Origin: Syntrophomonas wolfei subsp. methylbutyratica
Lineage (GTDB): Bacteria; Bacillota; Syntrophomonadia; Syntrophomonadales; Syntrophomonadaceae
Direction of reading: 5' to 3'
NCBI RefSeq assembly: GCF_001570625.1
Contig: NZ_BBQT01000003.1
Coordinates: 1 to 64,000, forward strand
Length of the DNA stretch: 64,000 bases
Both the position numbers and the translations under genes were made by a program. The notes beneath the pieces were generated by a model, which saw nothing but the letters and a program-made list of their open reading frames with translations, was not told the DNA's origin and made no database searches. Positions 34,437 to 43,120 of this stretch are shown piece by piece (position 1 is the stretch's first letter; every line of letters begins with the position of its first letter).

Positions 34437-36125
34437 ATGAGATTATCCGGATTTTCCGCTTGGTCACGGTTTTTCCGCGTGCTTTTTCTTTTCTTAAGCA
34501 TATTTTGGGCTTTTTATTCGCTAAAGTTCAAAAAAATCTGGCACCGGAGAAATTGGATTGAAACCAAAAAAGAAAAACTCTATATCAGTGAAGCAGAGCG
34601 CTTTCGTAAAACTGCAGTAAGGATGGGAGGGCTATTAATCAAGCTGGGGCAATTCTTTAGTACCCGGGTTGATATCCTGCCCCAATCGAGCATAGATATT
34701 CTGGCAGGATTACAGGATGAAGTGCCCGGAGTAGCTTTTGCCGAAATCAAAAAAGTTGCAGAAGAAGAATTTTCCCGCCCTATAGAAGAGATATTTTATC
34801 AGGTCGATGAATCGCCTCTGGCTTCTGCTTCCCTGGGACAGGTTCACCGGGGAGTGCTGGCTGGTGGGCAAATTGTGGCCATCAAAATACTTCGTCCCGG
34901 AATTGAAGAACTGATAGCGATTGACTTAAAAGCCCTTCGTCAAGTACTGAACTGGATAATAAGCTTTACCAACTGGGAAAGTTTTATTGACCTGGAAGCA
35001 ATTTATCAGGAGTTTGAAGAAACCGTATTAGAGGAACTGGACTATATTCGTGAGGCGCATAATGCTGAAACTATTGCGGAAAACAGCCAGAACGATCCCG
35101 AACTAATAGTCCCGGGCATATTTTGGGACTATACCCGCAGGCGCGTTTTGACCATGGAATTCAAAGAAGGAATTAAGATTAATAATTTGGCGGCCTTCGA
35201 CCAGGTGGGAGTGGATCGCAAAGCTATTGCCCGCAGGCTCTTGGAAATCTATGTCAAGCAGGTGCTGGTTGATGGCTTTTTTCATGCTGACCCTCATCCG
35301 GGAAATCTCTTCGTTACCAACGATGGCCGCATAATCATGGTTGATTATGGTATGGTAGGCACCATTACGCATGAATTGCGGGATCAGCTTCTGGAGTTGG
35401 TCTTTGCGCTGGTAAAAAGGGACTACCCAAGCGTAGTGGACTATTTGAAAGAGATAGGCTTTTTACGCTTTGATGCCGATAATGAAACCGTAACCAGAGC
35501 TGTGGGCATATTTATTGAACATGTTTTGGGGAGAAGAAAAGACATGAGAAGTCTTGACCTAACGAGCTTCCTGGAAGACCTGGAAGTGTTGTTGTATGAG
35601 CAACCTTTCCAGATTCCAGCCAATTTTACCTTTTTGGGGAGGGCTTTGGGAACCTTGTACGGTATTTGTATTGCTCTGGACCCACAGATTGACTTTTTGG
35701 AGGTGTCTAAACCCTATGTAGACCAGCTTGCTCCGGCTAAAGAAATCTGGAGTTTGGTGAAAGAAAAGACTACAAATTTCTTTGCCTCTTGGATAGAAAT
35801 ACCACCGCTGATGGAAAAGGTATTGTTGCGGGTGGAAAGAGGGGAAATTAAACTAAAGCTCCCCTTGCGCAGTCTTAATGAGAAGATACAGGAAAACACC
35901 CGGGCGCAAAAAATGCAGGCCTGGGCTATAGTTTTCGGTTTTTCGCTGCTAAGCTCCATATACCTCCTGGCCAATGACTTCGTATTTCTATCTCGCTATA
36001 CTTTCGTGTTCTCAGCCCTCTCCTTCCTTTTGCTTCTTTACCAAAATCGCTCACCAAAAGCCTGGAAGGCCCCCCACCCCCCGCTTGGGAAGAAAGGCCG
36101 AAAAAAGCAGAACAAAAAGTCCTAA
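34437..36125 (+). CDS. ABC1/UbiB-family atypical kinase
   Basis: 562 residues. KxGQ motif in LLIKLGQFFSTRVDILP, the A-rich loop variant ASLGQVHRGVLAGGQIVAIKI, FFHADPHPGNLF and VDYGMVGTI, plus two C-terminal membrane spans (about 510-550). Family members act in quinone or isoprenoid-lipid homeostasis as ATPases. No ubiquinone or menaquinone genes are adjacent. Confidence 0.92.
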   Translation: MRLSGFSAWSRFFRVLFLFLSIFWAFYSLKFKKIWHRRNWIETKKEKLYISEAERFRKTAVRMGGLLIKLGQFFSTRVDILPQSSIDILAGLQDEVPGVAFAEIKKVAEEEFSRPIEEIFYQVDESPLASASLGQVHRGVLAGGQIVAIKILRPGIEELIAIDLKALRQVLNWIISFTNWESFIDLEAIYQEFEETVLEELDYIREAHNAETIAENSQNDPELIVPGIFWDYTRRRVLTMEFKEGIKINNLAAFDQVGVDRKAIARRLLEIYVKQVLVDGFFHADPHPGNLFVTNDGRIIMVDYGMVGTITHELRDQLLELVFALVKRDYPSVVDYLKEIGFLRFDADNETVTRAVGIFIEHVLGRRKDMRSLDLTSFLEDLEVLLYEQPFQIPANFTFLGRALGTLYGICIALDPQIDFLEVSKPYVDQLAPAKEIWSLVKEKTTNFFASWIEIPPLMEKVLLRVERGEIKLKLPLRSLNEKIQENTRAQKMQAWAIVFGFSLLSSIYLLANDFVFLSRYTFVFSALSFLLLLYQNRSPKAWKAPHPPLGKKGRKKQNKKS

Positions 36126-36197
36126 TATCTCGGCCTTTTGTAAAGCCAAAGCAAATATCCTTATTAACCACCCATGGCCCAGGGGCCACAAGCACCT

Positions 36198-36297
36198 ATG
36201 AAAAGTGATTAGTAGGGGCTTGAATGGTAAGATGCAGTAGGAAATAAATTAAACCCCTCACCCCTTACCCCTCACTCCTCACTTTTCTTACTAATTC
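36198..36297. repeat. Repeat family B, full-length copy with complementary ends
   Basis: Begins GAAAAGTGATTAGTAGGGGC and ends CTCACTCCTCAC then TTTTCTTACTAATTC, so the two ends pair. Its left half matches 1495-1572. It occupies the gap after the UbiB-family gene; 36300-36508 beyond it has no recognised gene. Confidence 0.65.
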
Positions 36298-36508
36298 TGT
36301 ATTGCAAAAAAGCGCCCCCTTTTTTGGGTGTTTGTATTCTCTGACAAAATATTTGTATTTTATGTAGAAATATATGAAAAGATGTTAGTAATAAAGCATG
36401 GAAAATATAGGACTAATGTCTTGGTTTATCCAGTATAATTTGTGTGGATGGAATAATGCCGGATTATTAATGATTCAATGTTTATTAAGCTTAGTGGGTG
36501 GTGATAAA

Positions 36509-37582
36509 TTGTCGAATAAAGAAGAATTTATTAAAAACCTTTCTTCTGAAGATGAAAGGGAAAGAGCATTTGCGGTAGAAGACATTGTTTATGAGGGAAT
36601 ACCAGAAGCTATTGACTTGCTGGTAGCCCAGCTGGAAATCGAATCCTCTCAATTTGTCCGCGAAGTAATCATTAGAAATCTTCGAACCCTGTCTGGTTCA
36701 GTACTGGTAGAAAAGACCATCCCTCTTTTACATAGTGATGATGCCTTCATTCGAAATGCGGTTATCGAAGTACTCTCGGAGCAGGATGAACTGGCAATTT
36801 CCCACATAGAACCGTTGCTGGATAATCCGGATAAAGATATTAGAAAATTTGCCGTTGATATCCTTTTTCAACTGCAGAGTCCTCACTCTGCTGCAGTTAT
36901 CGCCCGGGGCCTGGATGATTCGGATATTAATATTAAAATAACCGCGGCAGAATACTTGGGAAAATTAGAGGCCAAGGCTCATATTGGTGGCATTAATCGG
37001 CTTTTTCTTAACAGTAGGAATTTACTTTTACGCTGTACCTGTTTAGAGACTATGGCCATACTGGGCGATGAGGAATCTGCCCGTCTGGTTGCCGAGTTTT
37101 ATCCTCAACCTGAGCAAATAAATGAACTGGAGTTGTATTCATATTTAAAATACTTGGCTCGGCAGGGAAAGGAAGAGTACCTGCCTTTTGTTTTTTCACT
37201 AATGAAAAGTAAAGGGAAATTAATGGCCAAAGAGATAATCAACACTATTGAGGGTATACTGCGGCGAAGTGGTGCTGTTTATTTACCTGCGGGGATGGTG
37301 GAGGATCTAGCCCTTTATATTGCCAGTGACATCAATGTAATCAACAAATATGAATTGCTGGTTTTCCTGGGTCATTTTAAAAACTCCGAAATTGGGCCGT
37401 TGCTGGCCAGTTATGCCTGTTCTGCTGAAAAACTCTTGTGTCTGGGCGCGGTTGAGGGCTTAGGATTTTTAGGCGATCCGGAGCAACTCCCTTTGTTGCT
37501 GGAACTTAAGAAGCAGATTGGAGACGATGAATTGTTGGAGGCCGTTGGAAAAGCGATTATACAACTGGCCCCGGTGAGGTGA
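36509..37582 (+). CDS. HEAT-repeat protein at the head of the chemosensory cluster
   Basis: About 357 residues from TTG 36509 (GGGTGGTGAT ahead); an ATG at 36398 extends the frame but with an unlikely sequence. At least five HEAT-like repeats (VREVIIRNLRTL, VIEVLSEQD, DIRKFAVDILFQL, DINIKITAAEYLGKLEA). A soluble alpha-solenoid, probably a protein-protein scaffold. It ends in the cheR ribosome site, so it belongs to the cluster. Confidence 0.8.
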   Translation: MSNKEEFIKNLSSEDERERAFAVEDIVYEGIPEAIDLLVAQLEIESSQFVREVIIRNLRTLSGSVLVEKTIPLLHSDDAFIRNAVIEVLSEQDELAISHIEPLLDNPDKDIRKFAVDILFQLQSPHSAAVIARGLDDSDINIKITAAEYLGKLEAKAHIGGINRLFLNSRNLLLRCTCLETMAILGDEESARLVAEFYPQPEQINELELYSYLKYLARQGKEEYLPFVFSLMKSKGKLMAKEIINTIEGILRRSGAVYLPAGMVEDLALYIASDINVINKYELLVFLGHFKNSEIGPLLASYACSAEKLLCLGAVEGLGFLGDPEQLPLLLELKKQIGDDELLEAVGKAIIQLAPVR

Positions 37583-37587
37583 TGCAT

Positions 37588-38418
37588 ATGGACTTATCTA
37601 CGGAAGATTTTATTGCTATTAGAAATTTGATTTATGAGCGCACCGGAATGCATTTCGGAGAAAACAAGATTTACTATTTCAAAAAACGGCTGCAAAAAAG
37701 AATGGAAATAAACCAGCTGCAAAAAGTAAGCGAATATATTAAACATTTGAAGTTTTACGATAGGGATAATCGTGAATTTCAGGAACTAATTAACCTCATT
37801 ACCATAAATGAAACCTATTTTTTTCGGGAATTCAGCCAATTAGAAATATTTGCTGAAGTCTGTTTACCCGAAGTATTAGAGAAAAAGCGAGCCAAAAGCG
37901 ACCCAAACCTGCGTATATTCTCCGCTGCTTGTTCTTCCGGTGAGGAACCTTATACCCTGGCTATTATCCTTAAAGAAATGCTGGAAGACTTCCACAATTG
38001 GAATGTAGTGGTAAAAGGAGCAGACATCGATGAAAATGTAATAAAACAAGCGCAGCGTGGAATATATGATAGCCGTTCGGTAAAAGATGTTCCTCCCCCC
38101 TACCTGGAAAAATACTTTTCGAATCCTTCCCCAGGTAGGTTTATGGTAAATCCGGAAATTAGGAATATGGTGGTTCTGGAACAATTAAACCTTATGGAAC
38201 GCCGGGCTTTACGCAATGAGCGAAATTATGATTTTATTTTTTGCCGAAACATGTTGATTTATTTTGATGAATACTCCCGCAAACAATTGGTAGAAAAGTT
38301 CTATGCCATGCTCAACAAGGGTGGATATATATTTTTGGGACATGCCGAATCTCTTAGCCGTATCTCTACGGCTTTTAAAATTAAACGAATGAATGGTCAT
38401 CTTATGTACCAGGCTTGA
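37588..38418 (+). CDS. cheR: CheR-type protein-glutamate methyltransferase
   Basis: 276 residues; GAGGTGAT precedes ATG. TIRNLIYERTG-type N-terminal helices, the TITINETYFFRE motif, IFSAACSSGEEPYTLAI (AdoMet loop), KGADIDENVI and FIFCRNMLIYFD. Would methylate receptor glutamates using AdoMet. A receptor gene and cheB lie downstream. Confidence 0.95.
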   Translation: MDLSTEDFIAIRNLIYERTGMHFGENKIYYFKKRLQKRMEINQLQKVSEYIKHLKFYDRDNREFQELINLITINETYFFREFSQLEIFAEVCLPEVLEKKRAKSDPNLRIFSAACSSGEEPYTLAIILKEMLEDFHNWNVVVKGADIDENVIKQAQRGIYDSRSVKDVPPPYLEKYFSNPSPGRFMVNPEIRNMVVLEQLNLMERRALRNERNYDFIFCRNMLIYFDEYSRKQLVEKFYAMLNKGGYIFLGHAESLSRISTAFKIKRMNGHLMYQA

Positions 38419-38429
38419 GGAGGGATATA

Positions 38430-38804
38430 GTGACAAAGAAGAGGATAATAGTAGTAGATGATTCCGAGATGATTCGCAACTTCCACTGTTATATCTTAAA
38501 AACGGCAGGGTTTCAAGTAATGAGTGCAGTGGATGGGGCTGACGCCCTGGAAAAAATATACAGCAGCGAAGAACCGATTGATATGGTGGTAACAGATATT
38601 AATATGCCCAATATGGATGGTTATACCTTCATTGAGCGTTTGCGCGAAGACGAGCAGTATGAAGAGATTCCCATCATTATTATTTCAACGGAAGATGAAC
38701 TGAAGGACATGGAAAGAGGTTATGAGGCGGGGGCCAATATCTACATTGTCAAGCCCACTGAGCCTGAAGTTATGGTAGAAAATGTACGGATGTTGATGGA
38801 GTAA
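38430..38804 (+). CDS. CheY-like response regulator (first)
   Basis: 124 residues from GTG 38430 with GGAGG 6 bases upstream. Receiver domain only: acidic VVDDSEM, phospho-acceptor in VVTDINMPNMDG, IIIISTEDE and YIVKPTEP. Between cheR and cheA. Confidence 0.93.
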   Translation: MTKKRIIVVDDSEMIRNFHCYILKTAGFQVMSAVDGADALEKIYSSEEPIDMVVTDINMPNMDGYTFIERLREDEQYEEIPIIIISTEDELKDMERGYEAGANIYIVKPTEPEVMVENVRMLME

Positions 38805-38891
38805 TAACAGGAATTAGCCAGTATTGATTATGTTGGTAAAACTTTAATTTTGGTTCAGCGAGTGGTTTGTGGAAAGGCAGGCTGGAATCGG

Positions 38892-41675
38892 ATGAAATTC
38901 GTCTTTGACCCTGATGATTTGGAGATATTGCAGGGAATCGTAGAGGAATCAAGTGAACACCTGAACGGGATTGAAGAGGGAATACTGAAGTTGGAAGCTG
39001 AATTTGATTCCGAACAGCTGGATGCTGTATTTCGAGCCATGCACTCGGTTAAGGGGGTAGCTGCATTTCTGGATTTAATCCCCATCAAAGACACCGCCCA
39101 TTCCCTGGAGTCCTTTATGACTGATATGAAAAAAGGTTTATATCCAGTCACTTCGGAGATAACTGACATTCTTCTCAAGGGAGTAGATATTCTCCAATTA
39201 CAAATTCGGCAACTGGGGGAGCATGTCAAGAAACTGGAGGTCAATCCTCCCCGGGAAAAATTTGAACTGCATATAAAAAAGCATGGCTTTCAAGAATTTG
39301 TTCAGGAAGCTGGAGTTATAAGAAATAATACTTTGGAGAGCAGGGAAAACGGTCGGGAGGAAAGCTGTGATTCTAAAATCCAGCTGGAATGTGAATGGCC
39401 GGAACCGGTCGCCAATGTTATGAAAATAGAGATTTCGTCTTTTCGCGAACAGCTCTTGCAGGATTTTTTTGAGGAAACCAGCGAACACCTGGATACTATT
39501 GAAAAGAATTGTGTGGAATTGGAAAGACAGCCCGAAGATTTGGAACGCTTGAATGCCATCCTGCGTGGTTTTCATAGCATAAAGGGTGCGGCGGGGGTAA
39601 TAAACAGCATGCAGGAAGAAGAAACCCCCGATGACCCTTTTCAAAAGATTAAAAACTTGAGCCATGTTGCCGAAAGCTTGTTGCAAACCTTTCGCAACCA
39701 GCAACTCCCCCTTTCTTCCCCGGTGATAGATATTATTCTGGAAGCAGTGGATAGGACGGCTGCGCTCAGCCAAATGGTTCAAGGTATGGAAAGTGAAGAT
39801 TTGCCTATTGAGGACCTGCTTACCAGGATTAATGCCCTGAGCGATGTGGACAAGGAAGCGAATCAATCCATTATTTCAAGTCCGGTAGAGAATATACCCC
39901 GGCAGTTCAAGGCCTTTGTCAATATAACGAATCAAGCTCTGGAGTCTATGGAGAACATAATTGCTTCGGCCCGGGAGGATGTTCCTATCAGCCGGAAGAG
40001 GGTTAAACAGTACCTGCGGGCACTTAATAGCATAGCTTCCTCCAGTCGATACCTGGAATATGAGGATGTACAGGTGCTTATTGCCTCCCATACGCAGTTT
40101 TTTAACGACCTGGTCCCTGGGGAAGACCTGGTAAATCCGGAACTTATTGAAGAAATGAAAAGCCACCATGGGCAGATAAAAAAGCTGTTGGGAGATAAGG
40201 TAGCCGATATTAAGGATTTGCTAAGCAATGTACCCATAGAGTATGGAGAAAAAAGGATCGGTGAAATCCTGGTGGCCCAGCAAAAACTCAGCCAGGAGGA
40301 ACTGAACGAGGCCTTGGCCCAGCAGAAAAAAATCGGGGAGATCCTGATCGATAGGGGTAAAGTAACAACCAAGGATGTGGAACGGGCTTTGCTGGAACAG
40401 CAGCTGGCCCGGGAAAAAAGTAAGGAAACCCCTGAACCGGCCCGAGCTTCGGGTGATATCGGGGGACAGTCCATTCGGGTTAGCCAGGATAAAATGAATC
40501 GCCTGATGAATATGATTGGAGAGCTTTTAATTTCCAAAAACCGGGTTTTCCACCTGGCTGGTAAAATTGGACTGGAGTACGAATTGCCGGGACTGGCCCG
40601 GGAAGTGAAGGATATTGCCTCTGAAGTAGCCAGGATATCTGATGAGTTGCAGGATGCAATAATGTCGGCCCGCATGATCCCGCTTAGAGTTTTGTTTCAA
40701 CGCTATCCCCGGACTATTAGGGATATCTCTCGCAAAGCCGGAAAAAGTGTGGATCTGGTAGTGTTGGGAGAAGAAACGGAACTGGATAAAACGGTAATAG
40801 AAGCCATCAATGATCCCTTAGTACATATGCTGCGTAATGCGGTTGATCATGGAATTGAAGCACCAGATAAGCGGGAAGCCCAGGGCAAGCCCCGCCAGGG
40901 CAAGATATATTTGAAAGCCCGTTACCAGGGCAACAGCGTAATAATAGAGATATCCGATGACGGTAAAGGCATGAATCCGGAGGAGATTAAGCTCAAGGCT
41001 TTGGGTAAGGGCTTGATAAGACCGGAACAGATTGAAAGCATGAGTAATGAAGAGGCCTATCAGCTTATTTTCCTGCCTGGTTTTAGTACTCGTGAGGAAG
41101 TTAGTGAGCTTTCCGGCCGGGGCGTAGGCATGGATGTAGTCAAAAATAATATTGAGCAGGTCGGGGGAACGGTGACCATGTCCAGCCAGTTAAACCAGGG
41201 AACGAAATTCCTGCTTAGAATACCCCTTTCCATGTCCATTATCCGAGGTCTGATGGTAAAAATGGGTTCGCAAAGTTTTATTCTCCCGCTCGATAGCATT
41301 GAAGAAACAGTGAAACTACCGGCCCATAAAATTAGAAGCTACAAAAAAATCAAAATAGCTGATATACGGGATGAAATCGTTCATCTCATCTACCTTAAAG
41401 ACTTGCTGGGTTTAAAAGAAGATTTGGATGAGCCGGAAGTTACTTCCGCTAGGCGGATTCCAATTGTAGTTATTAATTTTGATGGCAACAGGTTCGGACT
41501 GGTGGTAGATTCCTTTCAGCACGAACAGGAATTTGTAGTAAAAACGCTGGCAGAGGAGTTGGCGGCCTTAAAGATCTATACTGGTGCTAGCATAATGGGT
41601 GATGGCAGCGTAGTCTTGATTCTAAACCCGGTTCAACTTTACCAGCTTTTCCTGTTGCTTGACCATGGAGGATAG
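38892..41675 (+). CDS. cheA: CheA histidine kinase with two HPt domains
   Basis: 927 residues from ATG 38892. HPt1 with His51 (MHSVKGVAAF), HPt2 with His228 (FHSIKGAAGV), a linker with a two-part IGEILVAQQKLS / IGEILIDRGKVTTKDVERAL repeat like MshEN domains, dimerisation domain, HATPase (HMLRNAVDHGIE, EISDDGKGMN, GRGVGMDVVKNNIE) and a C-terminal CheW-like P5 domain. It phosphorylates CheY/CheB. Two HPt modules and the MshEN-like linker are unusual for flagellar CheA and more like alternative-function chemosensory kinases. Confidence 0.94.
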   Translation: MKFVFDPDDLEILQGIVEESSEHLNGIEEGILKLEAEFDSEQLDAVFRAMHSVKGVAAFLDLIPIKDTAHSLESFMTDMKKGLYPVTSEITDILLKGVDILQLQIRQLGEHVKKLEVNPPREKFELHIKKHGFQEFVQEAGVIRNNTLESRENGREESCDSKIQLECEWPEPVANVMKIEISSFREQLLQDFFEETSEHLDTIEKNCVELERQPEDLERLNAILRGFHSIKGAAGVINSMQEEETPDDPFQKIKNLSHVAESLLQTFRNQQLPLSSPVIDIILEAVDRTAALSQMVQGMESEDLPIEDLLTRINALSDVDKEANQSIISSPVENIPRQFKAFVNITNQALESMENIIASAREDVPISRKRVKQYLRALNSIASSSRYLEYEDVQVLIASHTQFFNDLVPGEDLVNPELIEEMKSHHGQIKKLLGDKVADIKDLLSNVPIEYGEKRIGEILVAQQKLSQEELNEALAQQKKIGEILIDRGKVTTKDVERALLEQQLAREKSKETPEPARASGDIGGQSIRVSQDKMNRLMNMIGELLISKNRVFHLAGKIGLEYELPGLAREVKDIASEVARISDELQDAIMSARMIPLRVLFQRYPRTIRDISRKAGKSVDLVVLGEETELDKTVIEAINDPLVHMLRNAVDHGIEAPDKREAQGKPRQGKIYLKARYQGNSVIIEISDDGKGMNPEEIKLKALGKGLIRPEQIESMSNEEAYQLIFLPGFSTREEVSELSGRGVGMDVVKNNIEQVGGTVTMSSQLNQGTKFLLRIPLSMSIIRGLMVKMGSQSFILPLDSIEETVKLPAHKIRSYKKIKIADIRDEIVHLIYLKDLLGLKEDLDEPEVTSARRIPIVVINFDGNRFGLVVDSFQHEQEFVVKTLAEELAALKIYTGASIMGDGSVVLILNPVQLYQLFLLLDHGG

Positions 41676-41678
41676 ATA

Positions 41679-42467
41679 ATGGCAACAACTATTGCTCTGG
41701 CCAACCGTAAGGGCGGAAGCGGCAAAACTACCAGCACTTTAAACATAGCGGATGGACTGGCCCGAAAGGGCTACCGGGTTCTGGTAATAGATGCCGATTC
41801 ACAGGCGCAGGCGACAACCGGCTCCGGGATTCTGCCCCACCAACTGGATACGAGCATTTATCAACTTCTTCACCTGGCAGCCAAAAATGATCTCTCTCGG
41901 GAATCCATCCGTGATACTATCATCCAGGAAGGCAAGAGTTATGACCTTATTCCTTCCCAGGCTGACTTATCGGCTCTGGAAATCGAATTGAGTTCAGTAG
42001 TGGGGCGAGAATCCCTTTTGCGCAACCTATTAATGGAAGTGGAAGAGTATTATGACTTTATCATAATTGATCTGCCCCCGTCGCTGGGCTTAATAACCGT
42101 AAATGGATTAACCGCATCTGATTGGCTTTTGATACCAATAGAATTAAGCTTCTTGTCCATGGATGGCCTGGCGCAAATGATGGGGGTGCTCTATCGCGTA
42201 AATGCCCAGCTTAATCCGGCTTTGAGGCTTCTGGGTATTATGCCGGTGAAGTGTGATTTGCGAACCAACCTGGCACGTAGTGTTAAGGAAGAAGTAGAAA
42301 AAAACTTTGGCTTGGAGCGGCTTCTTCCCCTGGTTAGGAACGACATCAAATTGGCCGAAGCACCCAGCTTTGGCAAGAGTATCTTTGAATATGCCCCTGG
42401 CTGCCGTGGAGCTATGGATTACCTGCAAGTGGTAGAGACTATTCTTGCCAGGAGTGTTAGAACATGA
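41679..42467 (+). CDS. ParA/Soj-type ATPase
   Basis: 262 residues, 3 bases after cheA. Deviant Walker A KGGSGKTTSTLN, VIDADSQAQAT, IIDLPPSLGLIT. In other bacteria ParA-like proteins encoded with che genes (ParC) position chemosensory arrays at poles; there is no ParB gene nearby. Positioning of this array is a reasonable inference. Confidence 0.92.
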   Translation: MATTIALANRKGGSGKTTSTLNIADGLARKGYRVLVIDADSQAQATTGSGILPHQLDTSIYQLLHLAAKNDLSRESIRDTIIQEGKSYDLIPSQADLSALEIELSSVVGRESLLRNLLMEVEEYYDFIIIDLPPSLGLITVNGLTASDWLLIPIELSFLSMDGLAQMMGVLYRVNAQLNPALRLLGIMPVKCDLRTNLARSVKEEVEKNFGLERLLPLVRNDIKLAEAPSFGKSIFEYAPGCRGAMDYLQVVETILARSVRT

Positions 42468-42859
42468 ACAGAATGAAAAACCTGGGTATGGGCCTGGATC
42501 TGCTCCTGAGCTCAAGCGAGCTTTCCCCCAGGCAGGAGGGGGAAGAACAGGCCTTAAGGAATGCCGAATCACTATTTAAAAAAGCTCTTAATGAGGATGA
42601 AGATGGGCAGCTATTTGAAGCTTATTATTATTACCGGCAGGTGATGGACTGCCTGGAACCTTTCTTGTCTCTTAAGCAGGAAGCTGCTAAAGATCTTTTG
42701 TCTCAGGCCTGTAACAATGCCGCGGTTATTCTTTTTGCAAACGGGGCAATTAAGGAAGCTCAGGCCTTTTTGGAAAAAGCTTTGATGGCTAATCCCCGGA
42801 ACCAGGTAGCCCGGGAGAATTTGCAGGTCATGGATAGCGATTTTAAAGATAATGGATAA
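42464..42859 (+). CDS. TPR-like helical protein
   Basis: 131 residues, overlapping parA by 4 bases. Alternating amphipathic helices (ESLFKKALNEDEDGQLFEAYYYY; AIKEAQAFLEKALMANPRNQ) suggest two TPR-like units after a basic Gly/Leu N-terminus (NRMKNLGMGLDLLLSSS), which resembles the ParB-type N-terminal peptide that stimulates ParA. That would make it a ParA partner; this is an inference from about 12 residues. Confidence 0.6.
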   Translation: MNRMKNLGMGLDLLLSSSELSPRQEGEEQALRNAESLFKKALNEDEDGQLFEAYYYYRQVMDCLEPFLSLKQEAAKDLLSQACNNAAVILFANGAIKEAQAFLEKALMANPRNQVARENLQVMDSDFKDNG

Positions 42860-42886
42860 TATAACTTTGATGTCACTGCAAAAAGT

Positions 42887-42916
42887 TATAAATATGCATT
42901 AGCGTGCATATTTATA
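42887..42916. promoter_or_regulatory. Long dyad upstream of the Hsp70-like gene
   Basis: TATAAATATGCA-TTAGCG-TGCATATTTATA: 12-base perfect arms around 6 bases, looks like a regulator binding site. A second hairpin GGAACGAC-CCCCGT-GTCGTTCC follows at 42955-42976, and AACCCTT...AAGGGTT with a T run at 43012-43038 could terminate the upstream transcript. Confidence 0.55.
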
Positions 42917-43120
42917 CCGCTCAGCTACATTAAAAGCGACCGAAGGGTGTGTAGGGAACGACCCCCGTGTCGTTCCGAATCAGGCTTCGCCAGCGCTTTG
43001 TATATTTATGCAACCCTTATGCAACAAAAAGGGTTTTTGCAGTAGGGTCAACTTTTAGTAACTAGCAAAATTAATTTACCAGGACTTTCTTAAGCTAATG
43101 GCATAAAGGGGGAGAAGTTT

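Noticed and set aside
39198-39866. 222-codon open frame antisense to cheA
   Set aside because: A shadow of the cheA HPt region; no start signal, and cheA itself is unambiguous.
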